Source: Pseudoduganella violaceinigra DSM 15887 (GTDB lineage: Bacteria > Pseudomonadota > Gammaproteobacteria > Burkholderiales > Burkholderiaceae_D). Taken from it: DNA of 64,000 nucleotides. Within the stretch, counting starts at the first letter, position 1. Every line of letters begins with the position of its first letter. Shown here piece by piece: positions 33,238 to 43,504 of the stretch. The translations under genes and the position numbers were made by a program. The stretch lies in the NCBI RefSeq assembly GCF_000425385.1, contig NZ_KE384357.1, positions 332,579 through 396,578 of the forward strand, written 5' to 3'. The notes beneath the pieces are model-generated. The model was not told where the DNA came from, searched no databases, and worked only from the letters and a program-made list of their open reading frames with translations.

Positions 33238-35169
33238 ATGGAGACCCGTGTGAACACGCCGCCGCTACGCACGCCTGTGCGTACGCTGGCCGACGTCGTC
33301 GCAATTGAACAAGAAAACTGGAAGGACCAGCTCGCCGCAAGCAACACCTATGATGTGTTGCGCCAGGCCTGCGCCCGTCACCCTGAACGCAGCGCCCTGC
33401 AATTCCTGCCGCGCGCGGACCAGGACGTTCCAGCCGTGATCATCAGTTATCGAAGCTTGCTGGAACGGGTGACCCAAGCCGCCAACGCCTTTCATCTGAA
33501 CGGCATCCGGCGCGGCAACGCGGTTGCGCTGCTATTGCCCAACCTGCCGGAAACACACTACGCCCTATGGGGTGCGCAGGCTGCGGGCATTGCCGCCCCC
33601 ATCAATCCGCTGCTCGACGTTGAGCACATCGCGGCCATCATCGAAGCGACCGGTGCGACTGCGCTGGTGACACTGGCACCGCAGCCGGACGGCGACAACT
33701 GGCAAAAGGCCAAGGCCGTGATTGAACGTTGTCCTTCATTGCGCACCGTTTTCCTGGTCGACCTTTATCCATACGTCTCGCCTGAACAGCGCGCGCCGCT
33801 GCAGGCAATGCGGCAGACGCTGCAGCCGCCGCGCGCAGGAGTCCGACTGCGGTCGTTCGGCGAAGCCCTCGCACAGCAGACGGGCGAGCGCCTGCTATCC
33901 GGGCGTGTTTTCGCCGCCGATGATGCGTGCGCCTATTTCCACACCGGCGGCACCACCGGCCTGCCGAAAGTGGCGGCGCACACGCACCAGAACGAAGTCT
34001 TCGTCGCCGACATGCTGGCCCGCATGCAGCCGGATCGGCATGTGGTGCTGTGCGGCCTGCCGCTGTTCCACGTCAATGGCGCCATGGTCACTGGACTGGG
34101 AGCCTTCCATGCCGGCTGGGAAGTGGTCATGCTCACGGCCCAAGGCTACCGCGGGCCCGGCGTGCTGGCCAATTTCTGGCAGCTGGTGCAACGCTTCGGC
34201 GCCACCACCTTCAGCGGCGTACCGACTATTTTCTCCACCTTGGCCAACCTGCCTGTGCAGGGTGCTGACATCTCCTCGCTGCGCCAGGCGTTTTGCGGCG
34301 CCGCGCCGTTGCCGCCTGAAGTGGCGCAACGTTTCGAAGAACTCGCTGGCATTTCACTGACCGAAGGCTACGGCCTGACTGAAGCTGCGTGCATCTCGGC
34401 CCTGCAGCCGGCGGGCGTCCCCCGTCGCCCAGGCAGTATCGGATTGCGCCTGCCGCATCAGGCAATGCAGGCCTGGCAGGTCGATCCGGATGGCCTGGCG
34501 ACCCGGCCTTGCGCCGTCGACGAAGTCGGGGTGATCGGCATTTGCGGCCCGAACGTCTTCCCCGGCTACCTGCGGCAACGCGACAACCGCGCCATCTGGC
34601 TCAAACCCGGCTGGCTCAACACCGGCGACCTCGGCTACCTGGATGCCGACGGCTACCTGCACCTGACCGGCCGCGCGAAAGACCTCATCATCCGCGGCGG
34701 CCACAATATCGATCCGGCGCTGATCGAAGAGGCTCTGCTGCGCCATCCTGCGGTGGCCTTGGCGGCCGCCGTTGGCCAACCGGACCCGCATTCGGGCGAA
34801 TTGCCAGTCGCCTATGTCACGTTATATCCGGGAGCGACCGCAACGGCAGAAGAGTTGCAGTTGGCCGCGCGCGAACTGGTTCCCGAACGCGCCGCCGTAC
34901 CTGTGCGCGTTTCCATTCTGCCGCAAATGCCCCTGACAGCGGTCGGCAAGCTGGCGAAGGCCGACCTGCGCCTCGACGCTGCCGACCACGTGCTCAAGCA
35001 ACTATTGGCCGAGAGCGCCATTCCCGCGCGCATCAAGGTGTTCGCCGACGCGGCACGCGGCACCGTCGTGAACCTGTACTGCGAACCGGGCAGCTCCGCC
35101 GAGGCCAGGCGCCTGCTGGCGCACTTCCCCTTCCCGGTCGACATTTTCCCGCTGGAGGAAAAGGCATGA
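33238..35169 (+). CDS. Acyl-CoA synthetase / AMP-dependent ligase
   Basis: 643 residues. ANL superfamily: P-loop YFHTGGTTGLPKVAAHTH, adenylate motif EGYGLTEAAC, NTGDLGYLDADGYLHLTGRA, hinge KDLIIRGGHNIDP, and catalytic Lys in PLTAVGKLAKADLR. It activates a carboxylic acid to the acyl-AMP and then, most likely, the CoA thioester. About 70 residues beyond the usual end (LLAESAIPARIKVFADAARG, then FPFPVDIFPLEEK) form a small extra domain I do not recognise. The start ATG at 33238 has AAGGAGA upstream; it lies 22 bp after the MDR gene. Substrate could be an aromatic or side-chain acid released by ring cleavage. Confidence 0.92.
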   Translation: METRVNTPPLRTPVRTLADVVAIEQENWKDQLAASNTYDVLRQACARHPERSALQFLPRADQDVPAVIISYRSLLERVTQAANAFHLNGIRRGNAVALLLPNLPETHYALWGAQAAGIAAPINPLLDVEHIAAIIEATGATALVTLAPQPDGDNWQKAKAVIERCPSLRTVFLVDLYPYVSPEQRAPLQAMRQTLQPPRAGVRLRSFGEALAQQTGERLLSGRVFAADDACAYFHTGGTTGLPKVAAHTHQNEVFVADMLARMQPDRHVVLCGLPLFHVNGAMVTGLGAFHAGWEVVMLTAQGYRGPGVLANFWQLVQRFGATTFSGVPTIFSTLANLPVQGADISSLRQAFCGAAPLPPEVAQRFEELAGISLTEGYGLTEAACISALQPAGVPRRPGSIGLRLPHQAMQAWQVDPDGLATRPCAVDEVGVIGICGPNVFPGYLRQRDNRAIWLKPGWLNTGDLGYLDADGYLHLTGRAKDLIIRGGHNIDPALIEEALLRHPAVALAAAVGQPDPHSGELPVAYVTLYPGATATAEELQLAARELVPERAAVPVRVSILPQMPLTAVGKLAKADLRLDAADHVLKQLLAESAIPARIKVFADAARGTVVNLYCEPGSSAEARRLLAHFPFPVDIFPLEEKA

Positions 35170-36794
35170 ACATGCATCAAACACTCCCTGAAAACGTCGA
35201 TGTGCTGCTGGTTGGCATGGGTCCGGTCGGCGCCACCGCCGCAAACCTGCTGGGGCGTTACGGCCTGCGCACGCTCGTCATCGACAAAGCGCAAGAGATC
35301 TTCATGGCGCCGCGCGCCATCGTGCTGGATAACGAAGCGCTGCGCATCCTGCAAATGGCCGGCCTGGAGGATGGCGCCTTCGCCACCTGCGCCATCCCGG
35401 AAGTGCAGATGCATTCACCATTGTTTGGCCACTATGCGCGTGCCAAGACGGCCGGGCAGATTGATGGCCATCCGCAGTTGGTCACCTTCTACCAGCCCGA
35501 GCTTGAGCGCGTGCTGCGCGACCGCCTGCGCCAGTATTCTTGCGTGCAAGCGGAGCTTGGGGCGGAGCTGGAAGACGTTACCCAGGACGAGCACGGCGTG
35601 CGCGCGACGATTCGCAAGGCCGATGGGAAAGTGGCTGAAGTGCACGCGCGCTTCCTGCTCGGTGCGGACGGCGCGAGCTCGCTCGTGCGACGCCAGCTCG
35701 GCATGGAATTCGATGGCAAGACCTTCACGCAGGACTGGTTGGTGGTTGACGTAAAGAACGCCCCCATCCCCATCTCGCATATCGAATTCACCTGTGACCC
35801 ACGGCGTCCATCGCCGCACATGCCAGCGCCCGGCAATCGCCAACGCTGGGAATTCATGCTGCATCCAGGCGAGACGCGCGAACAGATGGAGAAGCCCGAA
35901 ACCATTCGCGCGCTGCTGGCACCGTGGTGCGATACCCGCGACTGCACGATCGAACGCACGGCGGTGTATCGGTTCCACGCCCGCATCGTGGACCGCTTCT
36001 CCAAAGGCCGCGTGTTCCTGGCCGGCGACGCAGCCCACATCACGCCTCCGTTTGTGGGGCAAGGGCTGGTGGCCGGCCTGCGCGACGTCGCGAACCTGTG
36101 CTGGAAACTGGCGAGCGTATCGCAGGGCCGCGCGCCGCTGTCCATCCTCGACAGCTACGACCAGGAGCGGCGACCCCATGCCCGGGCGATTATCAATATG
36201 GCGCGCATGATGGGCGCCCTGGTCATGCCGCGCAACCGCGCGACCGCCTTCCTGGTGCACGGGCTGATGGGAATATTGCACCGCATTCCCTTCACCCGCC
36301 CCTTCTTTGAAGAACTGCAGATCAAGCCTGCCAATCGTTTTCCGCGCGGCTTGTTCCAGCGGGGCGGCAGCGACGCGCGCCTGGTGCGCGGCGGGCAATT
36401 GCCGCAGGGTCTGGTTCGACGTGCACCGGGCGCGCCCTGCGTGCTGAGCGATGAAGCGTTGGGCAATGGACTTTCCTTGATCGGTTTCGGCTGCGATCCG
36501 TCGCAGCATCTCAGTGCGCCACTCCAGGCTGCGTGGCGCGCGATTGGCGGCCAGTTCGTGGCGATGCGCCACCGTGGCCAGCCCGACCTGGGCCCTGGCA
36601 ATTGGGAAGACATGGGCGATACGCTTGTTCCCGGTGCCGCGCCTGTGGGTTGGGTTGCCGCCGTCCGTCCCGACCGCGTCGTCATGCATGACGGGCCACT
36701 GTCCAGCGTGGACGACATCGTGACCGAAGTTCTTGGCCCATTCAATGCCGTCGCTGCGCCTCGCTTCTCCCCGGCCCCTCAGACAACCAGCTAG
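35166..36794 (+). CDS. FAD-dependent aromatic monooxygenase (MhpA/PheA type)
   Basis: 542 residues. FAD-binding Rossmann motif LLVGMGPVGATAANLLGRYG, the FLLGADGASSLVRRQLG DG motif and the second FAD motif GRVFLAGDAAHITPPFVGQG with GLRDVANLCWKL. This is the pattern of class A flavoprotein hydroxylases such as 3-(3-hydroxyphenyl)propionate hydroxylase. It probably hydroxylates a phenolic substrate to the catechol that the dioxygenase cleaves. It overlaps the ligase gene by 4 bp and is the last gene before a strong terminator. Confidence 0.92.
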   Translation: MNMHQTLPENVDVLLVGMGPVGATAANLLGRYGLRTLVIDKAQEIFMAPRAIVLDNEALRILQMAGLEDGAFATCAIPEVQMHSPLFGHYARAKTAGQIDGHPQLVTFYQPELERVLRDRLRQYSCVQAELGAELEDVTQDEHGVRATIRKADGKVAEVHARFLLGADGASSLVRRQLGMEFDGKTFTQDWLVVDVKNAPIPISHIEFTCDPRRPSPHMPAPGNRQRWEFMLHPGETREQMEKPETIRALLAPWCDTRDCTIERTAVYRFHARIVDRFSKGRVFLAGDAAHITPPFVGQGLVAGLRDVANLCWKLASVSQGRAPLSILDSYDQERRPHARAIINMARMMGALVMPRNRATAFLVHGLMGILHRIPFTRPFFEELQIKPANRFPRGLFQRGGSDARLVRGGQLPQGLVRRAPGAPCVLSDEALGNGLSLIGFGCDPSQHLSAPLQAAWRAIGGQFVAMRHRGQPDLGPGNWEDMGDTLVPGAAPVGWVAAVRPDRVVMHDGPLSSVDDIVTEVLGPFNAVAAPRFSPAPQTTS

Positions 36795-36816
36795 TTTTCG
36801 TAGGGGGTGTCCGTTT

Positions 36817-36847
36817 GCCTGCCGCCCGCCGGCGGCAGGCTTTTTTT
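36817..36847 (+). terminator. Rho-independent terminator of the aromatic operon
   Basis: A 10-bp perfect stem (GCCTGCCGCC / GGCGGCAGGC) with a 4-base loop, followed by seven T. It ends transcription after the monooxygenase gene and leaves the outer-membrane protein gene to read-through or its own promoter. Confidence 0.92.
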
Positions 36848-36898
36848 AACCCGCAGTCTGCAAACCAGAATTCCAACCACAGTAAGAAGGAGACCTGC

Positions 36899-37984
36899 AT
36901 GACCTTGACAAAGAAAGCAGCCAGCCTGGCCCTGCTGGCGGGATACGCTGCCGCCGGACACGCTGCAGAAGGCTTCGAACCACGGTACAACCTGGCTGGA
37001 AGCCTGGGCGGCGAAATTTTCGCGCCGCCCGACCAGACCGGCTGGGCCTTCGTCGCCGCTGCCACCCGCGTTCCCGTGCCGCGCGTCTCGGGCGATGACG
37101 GAAAGGACCTGCGCCTGGCGCTGCCGGGCAGCACCTTGAACGTACCAGGGCTGCCTCCCGGCTTACAGCCTTCCTATTCATCCGGCAAGGTGACTGTCGA
37201 AGGCAATGGTGCAATGACGCGCACGGATATCGCACTGGCCTACTTGACGAAGGAAGAATATGGCGGCGGGCGGCTGGCGTTTGCCCTCGACCTTCCCCTT
37301 ATCCGCAAAGACCAGCACATCGCGCTGCAAGGGGCGACGCCGGCACTGAACTGGCCGGGCCCTGTGCCACCGCCGGTGCAATCCGGTGTCACCAGCCAGT
37401 TCGACAGCCAGTACCAGGCCGGCCTCAGCGCGCAAAGTGCCGCGTCGTCGGGCAAAGTGCACGGTGTCGGCGATGCGGAGTTGATGGCAGGCTGGCAATT
37501 CGTCGGCGACCGTTGGCGCGTGCTGGCAGGTACGTCACTGATCCTGCCCTCCGGAAAATATTCGACCGACCCGAAACCCGATGCGGGGACAGGCAATTTC
37601 CGCACGCTGCGCCCCGCGCTGCAAATCGGGTACCTGCCAACGCCACGGATCGCATTGGGCGCCAAAGTCTCGCTGGGACTCAACACCCGCAATCATGACA
37701 ACCAGCTACGCAGCGGCAATTGGTTCGGGGTTGAAGTCGCCGCCGGCTACATGACGCCAATCGGCGTGGTCGGCGTCCACGCATTGCGCGTCCAGCAGTA
37801 CCAGGACGACGACGGGAATCCCTTCGGTCCGAGCCGCTTCCGCTCGACCAATGCGGGGGCTTTTTTCACGACCAAGATACCGGGGATCGATAGCGTGCTC
37901 ACACTCCAGTACATCGATACCACGTCCTCACGCCATGCCAAGCACGGCAGCTTTACCCAGTTACGCCTGATCAAGCTGCTTTAA
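36899..37984 (+). CDS. Outer-membrane transporter of the phenol MetA-pathway family
   Basis: 361 residues. Cleavable signal peptide (LALLAGYAAAGHAAEG) and a beta-barrel sequence: ALAYLTKEEYGGGRLAFALD, VGDAELMAGWQFVGDRWRVL, LRPALQIGYLPTPRIALGAK, VAAGYMTPIGVVGVH. This matches the SphA/Phenol_MetA_deg type of outer-membrane proteins found with aromatic degradation genes, thought to admit the substrate. AAGGAGA precedes the ATG at 36899. A stem without a T-run (37988-38012) follows the gene and may be a weak terminator. Confidence 0.88.
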   Translation: MTLTKKAASLALLAGYAAAGHAAEGFEPRYNLAGSLGGEIFAPPDQTGWAFVAAATRVPVPRVSGDDGKDLRLALPGSTLNVPGLPPGLQPSYSSGKVTVEGNGAMTRTDIALAYLTKEEYGGGRLAFALDLPLIRKDQHIALQGATPALNWPGPVPPPVQSGVTSQFDSQYQAGLSAQSAASSGKVHGVGDAELMAGWQFVGDRWRVLAGTSLILPSGKYSTDPKPDAGTGNFRTLRPALQIGYLPTPRIALGAKVSLGLNTRNHDNQLRSGNWFGVEVAAGYMTPIGVVGVHALRVQQYQDDDGNPFGPSRFRSTNAGAFFTTKIPGIDSVLTLQYIDTTSSRHAKHGSFTQLRLIKLL

Positions 37985-38049
37985 GGTCGGTTGGTGGCGT
38001 GTCGGCCAACCGGTACGGACTCCGAAGTACGTCGTACATGGTTGCCGGC

Positions 38050-38081
38050 ACCTTTCTATCCCACCTTTCTATCCACCTTTC
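38050..38081. repeat. Short tandem repeat, 2.5 copies of ACCTTTCTATCC
   Basis: Two full copies (38050-38061, 38063-38074) and a partial one (38075-38081) with 13/12-base spacing. The surrounding 200 bp (37985-38191) holds no other recognisable gene. Confidence 0.6.
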
Positions 38082-38158
38082 ATGTCTGGATGTTAGGGAA
38101 TTGTGGTGGACGTGCCTGGGCATTGGTCAAGCTTTCCCCAGAGTGCGGACGAAAAAAA

Positions 38159-38183
38159 ACGGCCCCGTTGCCGGGGCCGTTTT
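38159..38183. terminator. Bidirectional terminator at the tRNA-Ser 3' side
   Basis: 10-bp stem AACGGCCCCG / CGGGGCCGTT with loop TTGC, with eight A on the left and T5 on the right. For the minus strand the A-run becomes U's after the stem, so it ends the tRNA-Ser transcript. Confidence 0.9.
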
Positions 38184-38189
38184 TCGTAT

Positions 38190-38282
<93 letters not shown>

Positions 38283-38383
38283 AGGTACTGCACTTAACGG
38301 TGGTCGCCGTTGAGAGCCAAGATTATAGCAGCGTTATTTAAAAAAGGAAGGGCTAACGCTGCAAATCTTGAAAATAGTTTTCG

Positions 38384-39968
<1,585 letters not shown>

Positions 39969-40121
39969 GATGTTCTCCTTCAGGTCAGTGTTTGAAGTAC
40001 TTCCGTGCTTCCATGCTTACACTGTACCTAAAGCCTCCCTGCCCTGCCCCGCACTTGCGACGAAGCGTAAAAAACACGGGATGAAATGCGAAATCCCGGT
40101 GCTGCGCCCCGGCCGGACAGC

Positions 40122-40640
40122 TTACTCGCCGGCTCCTGCAGCTGGAGCGGCAGCCTCGGCTTGCGCATTGGCTCCGCGTTTCAGCCAGACACCGACGTCG
40201 GCGCCAAGGGCCTTGGATACTTTATGCAGCATTTCGCAGGTGCCGGTCAAAAGGGTGCCCTGCGACGAGCGCGAAAACACGCGGGCATCCAACACTTCGC
40301 CGCCCCGCATCAGTTCGACCTGCATGGATACCGACTTGGGCCCGGTCCAGGCAGCGCCGCCCAAGGCATTGATATTCGTCAACGTCAGCTTGATCACTTT
40401 ATCGTTGCCGACATCGGTGCCACTTGTGATGATTTCGACTGGGCGGAAGCGCTTGGAGATTTGCGCCTCGGCATCTTGTGCGAAATGATGCTCCAGGTCA
40501 CATTCGGCCTGTACGCGCGGAGGAAGTTCAACTCCCGGGGCTAATTGCACCGGAAGCTGCAGGAAGATACGTTCGGCGGCTGCGCTGGTTCCCGACACAA
40601 GAAGTGCCGACAGCAGCAGGGAAAGATGGGAAATCTTCAT
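40122..40640 (-). CDS. Exported hypothetical protein
   Basis: 172 residues. Signal peptide (SLLLSALLVSGTSAAAE), a central domain with alternating beta strands (PVEIITSGTDVGNDKVIKLT, SVSMQVELMRGGEVLDARVF) and an Ala-rich tail. The layout (extraction of a dynamically generated lipoprotein-like fold, conserved Cys-free core) resembles DUF4410-type proteins, but I do not assign it. Two cysteines (AECDLEH and TGTCEML) could form a disulfide in the periplasm. No operon partner is evident; the alpha/beta hydrolase gene ends 68 bp upstream on the same strand. Confidence 0.75.
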   Translation of the reverse strand: MKISHLSLLLSALLVSGTSAAAERIFLQLPVQLAPGVELPPRVQAECDLEHHFAQDAEAQISKRFRPVEIITSGTDVGNDKVIKLTLTNINALGGAAWTGPKSVSMQVELMRGGEVLDARVFSRSSQGTLLTGTCEMLHKVSKALGADVGVWLKRGANAQAEAAAPAAGAGE

Positions 40641-40708
40641 TAATGAAATTAGCTATCAGAATAATAACGGGCCACCACTATACGGCGGGAATTATCCTGA
40701 TGCAAATT

Positions 40709-41452
40709 TCAATTAACCCGAGGAACCTCTTGCAACCATCCCAGAACGGCGCTGTTGAACGCTTCCGGCTGCTCGCGCATGACCCAGTGCCCGCTGCGGA
40801 AGGCAATTACCTTGCTGTCAGGCTTCGATTGGACGGCCGCCTCGAAACTGCGGGTATGGAATTGGAAAGGCTTACGCTTACCGTAAATATAGAGCATGGG
40901 CCAGCGCAGCTTGAACGGCAAGGCCCCGGCCGCGGGAGTCGCGGCACGCAACCAGCTGACCACGTGCGGCAACTGCAAGCGGGAGCAGGCTTCGCGCGCT
41001 TCGCGGCTATTGCCGCTTGAAGCCTTCAGGCGGTGGTGCGCGTACGCCAGCCGCAAACGGGTTTTCCAGTCCAGCGAGGCGCGATAAGTCATCTGGCTCG
41101 AACCGCCAATGCCGACGCTGATCACCCGGCTCACCAGTTCCGGATAGCGCAGCGCGAACTGGTAGCCAAATATGCAGCCCCAATCACTGAGCATCAGGAT
41201 CACCGGCCGGCCGCCATTCACGGCAGTGACCGTGTTGGCGTACAGGCTTGCCACTTCGTCAATGGTGTGGCTGCCCTTGGCGCCTTGGCTGGGGAATGTG
41301 AACCGCACGCAACGATAAGACGGGGAGAACGCCTGGACCTGGGCATCCCACAGGCTGCGGTCATACGGCCAGCCATGAATCATCATGATGACTTCATCGC
41401 CCGCGCCGTCCACATGGACGGTCACTCCTTCGACTGTCAGACGCTCTGCCAT
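40709..41452 (-). CDS. Alpha/beta hydrolase, haloalkane dehalogenase/epoxide hydrolase type
   Basis: 247 residues. Oxyanion motif IHGWPYDRSLWD, nucleophile elbow LSDWGCIFGYQFAL with Asp90 in the position where lipases have Ser, and the catalytic His in FRSGHWVMREQPEAFN. An Asp nucleophile followed by Trp is the pattern of haloalkane dehalogenases, fluoroacetate dehalogenases and epoxide hydrolases. The cap region is short. A hydrolase for an epoxide or halogenated compound is thus more likely than an esterase; the substrate is unknown. Confidence 0.85.
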   Translation of the reverse strand: MAERLTVEGVTVHVDGAGDEVIMMIHGWPYDRSLWDAQVQAFSPSYRCVRFTFPSQGAKGSHTIDEVASLYANTVTAVNGGRPVILMLSDWGCIFGYQFALRYPELVSRVISVGIGGSSQMTYRASLDWKTRLRLAYAHHRLKASSGNSREAREACSRLQLPHVVSWLRAATPAAGALPFKLRWPMLYIYGKRKPFQFHTRSFEAAVQSKPDSKVIAFRSGHWVMREQPEAFNSAVLGWLQEVPRVN

Positions 41453-41511
41453 CCCGCCCTCCGTTGGAATATTTACAAGATCGTAACGTGGGGCAATTCA
41501 AATGTAAATAG

Positions 41512-41535
41512 TTCGCTTACGCGCTTCGCTTACGC
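41512..41535. repeat. Two direct copies of TTCGCTTACGC
   Basis: Copies at 41512-41522 and 41525-41535, 13 bases apart, in the gap between the hydrolase and rarA genes. No function assigned. Confidence 0.6.
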
Positions 41536-41564
41536 AAGTAAGTGCATTTGCTTTCCAGCATTAA

Positions 41565-42875
41565 TCAGCCTTTCCGGGCTTCTTCGTCCAATTTGCGCAA
41601 ATAGGCCAGCTTGTCGGCAATTTTCGATTCCAGTCCGCGCGGCACGGGCTGATACCAGCCTGGCTCGGCCATGCCATCCGGCAGGTAGGTTTCCCCGGCG
41701 GCGTAGGCGTCCGGTTCGTCGTGGGCGTAGCGGTACTCGTGGCCGTAGCCCAATTCCTTCATCAACTTGGTGGGGGCGTTGCGCAAGTGGACCGGCACCT
41801 CGCGCGACTTGTCGCGGCGCACGAAGGCCATGGCGGCGTTATAGGCGTTGTAGCCGGCGTTACTCTTGGCCGCGACCGCCAGGTAAATCACGGCCTGGGC
41901 CAGCGCCAGCTCCCCTTCCGGCGAGCCGAGCCGCTCGTAGGTTTCGGCGGCGTCGTTGGCCATGGTCAACGCGCGCGGGTCGGCCAGGCCGATATCTTCC
42001 CAGGCCATGCGTACGATGCGGCGCGCCAGGTAGCGCGGGTCGGCGCCGCCGTCGATCATGCGGCAGAACCAGTACAGCGCGCCGTCCGGGTTGGAGCCGC
42101 GTACCGATTTGTGCAGGGCCGAGATCTGGTCGTAGAAATTGTCGCCGCCCTTGTCGAAGCGGCGCGCGTTCAGGGTCAGGGCGTTCTGCACGAATTCGCC
42201 GGTGACCTTACCGGTGCGCGCTGTGGCGGCGGCGGTCTTGGTCTGCTCCAGCAGGTTCAGGAAGCGGCGCGCATCGCCGTCGGCGTAGCCGATCAGGGTG
42301 TCGATCGCCAGCTCGTCGAATGCCAGGTCCGGCATGGCGCGCTCGCGGGCGCGCGCCAGCAGCTGGCGCATTTCCTCTTCCGTCAGCGCCTTCAGCACGT
42401 ACACCTGGGCGCGCGACAGCAGCGCGGAGTTGACCTCGAAGGAAGGGTTTTCCGTGGTGGCGCCGATCAGGGTCACCAGGCCCGATTCCACGTAAGGCAG
42501 CAGCGCATCCTGCTGCGCCTTGTTGAAGCGGTGGATTTCGTCGATGAACAGGATGGTCTGCTTGCCGCTCGCGACAAACTGCTCCGCCTGCTCAATGGCG
42601 GCGCGGATGTCCTTCACCCCACCCAGCACGGCCGAAATGGCAATGAACTCGCAAGCGAAGGCGCGCGCGGACAGACGCGCCAGCGTGGTCTTGCCCACGC
42701 CCGGCGGCCCCCACAGGATCATCGAGTGCGGCTTGCCGGACTTGAACAGCAGGTTCAGCGGCTTGCCCTCGCCCAGCAAGTGGCTCTGGCCGATCACGTC
42801 CGCCACGCTGTGCGGGCGCAGCGCTTCGGCCAGCGGCGGCGTGGGCTCGGGGGCGAACAGGTCTTGCGTCATCAT
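41565..42875 (-). CDS. rarA: Replication-associated recombination protein A (MgsA/WHIP-like AAA+ ATPase)
   Basis: 436 residues. AAA+ ATPase related to clamp loaders and RuvB: Walker [11 protein letters not shown] (about residues 55-64), Walker [20 protein letters not shown], sensor region [19 protein letters not shown], and the C-terminal tetramerisation domain ([40 protein letters not shown]). It acts at stalled replication forks. It starts 3 bp after lolA, whose gene follows ftsK: one operon of chromosome-maintenance and envelope genes. Confidence 0.97.
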   Translation of the reverse strand: MMTQDLFAPEPTPPLAEALRPHSVADVIGQSHLLGEGKPLNLLFKSGKPHSMILWGPPGVGKTTLARLSARAFACEFIAISAVLGGVKDIRAAIEQAEQFVASGKQTILFIDEIHRFNKAQQDALLPYVESGLVTLIGATTENPSFEVNSALLSRAQVYVLKALTEEEMRQLLARARERAMPDLAFDELAIDTLIGYADGDARRFLNLLEQTKTAAATARTGKVTGEFVQNALTLNARRFDKGGDNFYDQISALHKSVRGSNPDGALYWFCRMIDGGADPRYLARRIVRMAWEDIGLADPRALTMANDAAETYERLGSPEGELALAQAVIYLAVAAKSNAGYNAYNAAMAFVRRDKSREVPVHLRNAPTKLMKELGYGHEYRYAHDEPDAYAAGETYLPDGMAEPGWYQPVPRGLESKIADKLAYLRKLDEEARKG

Positions 42876-42878
42876 GCC

Positions 42879-43496
42879 TTAATTGTTGATGACGTCCGCG
42901 CCCTTCGGCATGACAAATTTAAACGACGCTGCATTCAGGGCCGGATTTTTTTCAAACTTCCTGAATGACAGGAAGGAAGTCTGGCCGAAGCTGTCCTTCA
43001 GCTCCATCGCTTCCGGGGTGCCGTTTTTCAGGCCGATCAGGATTTGCTCGAAGCTCGAATCCTTGGCTTTCGGGGTCGCTTTCAGCCATTCCAGGCCGTC
43101 GCGGCTGCCGGCTTCGGACAGGGCGAAGTTCTTTTCCAGGTCATTGGAACCGAACAGGATGGCCGCCGGCGAGGAACCCAGTGCATCGCCCAGCTTGCGC
43201 ACGGTGACCTGGTTCAGGTCCTTGTCGAAAACATACAGCTGCTCGCCGTCGGCCTGCAGCACCTGTTCATAGGGCTTGGCGTAGGACCAGATGAACTTGC
43301 CCGGGCGGGCGAAGGTGAAGGAGCCGGACGATTGCTTGTCCTTGCTGCCCTGGGCCACGACCTTTTGCGAGAACTCGCCCTTGGCGGCCTTGGTGCTGGC
43401 CACAAATGCCTTGAACTGGTCCAGCGCCGCGGCGCTGGAGGAACCTGCAAACAGCAGGCCGGCGGCCAGTGCCGCCATGAGTTTGGTGCGCTTCAT
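42879..43496 (-). CDS. lolA: Outer-membrane lipoprotein carrier protein
   Basis: 205 residues. Signal peptide ([19 protein letters not shown]), then the LolA half-barrel pattern: [60 protein letters not shown]. It ferries lipoproteins from the LolCDE complex through the periplasm to the outer membrane. It lies 8 bp after ftsK and 3 bp before rarA, an order common in betaproteobacteria. Confidence 0.97.
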   Translation of the reverse strand: MKRTKLMAALAAGLLFAGSSSAAALDQFKAFVASTKAAKGEFSQKVVAQGSKDKQSSGSFTFARPGKFIWSYAKPYEQVLQADGEQLYVFDKDLNQVTVRKLGDALGSSPAAILFGSNDLEKNFALSEAGSRDGLEWLKATPKAKDSSFEQILIGLKNGTPEAMELKDSFGQTSFLSFRKFEKNPALNAASFKFVMPKGADVINN

Positions 43497-43504
43497 AGAA
43501 TTCC

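Noticed and set aside
35415-36689. Minus-strand open frame of 424 codons
   Set aside because: Antisense of the FAD monooxygenase, which has both FAD motifs.
38050-38081. Possible CRISPR-like repeat
   Set aside because: Repeats are 12 bases and directly adjacent, with no spacers and no cas genes.
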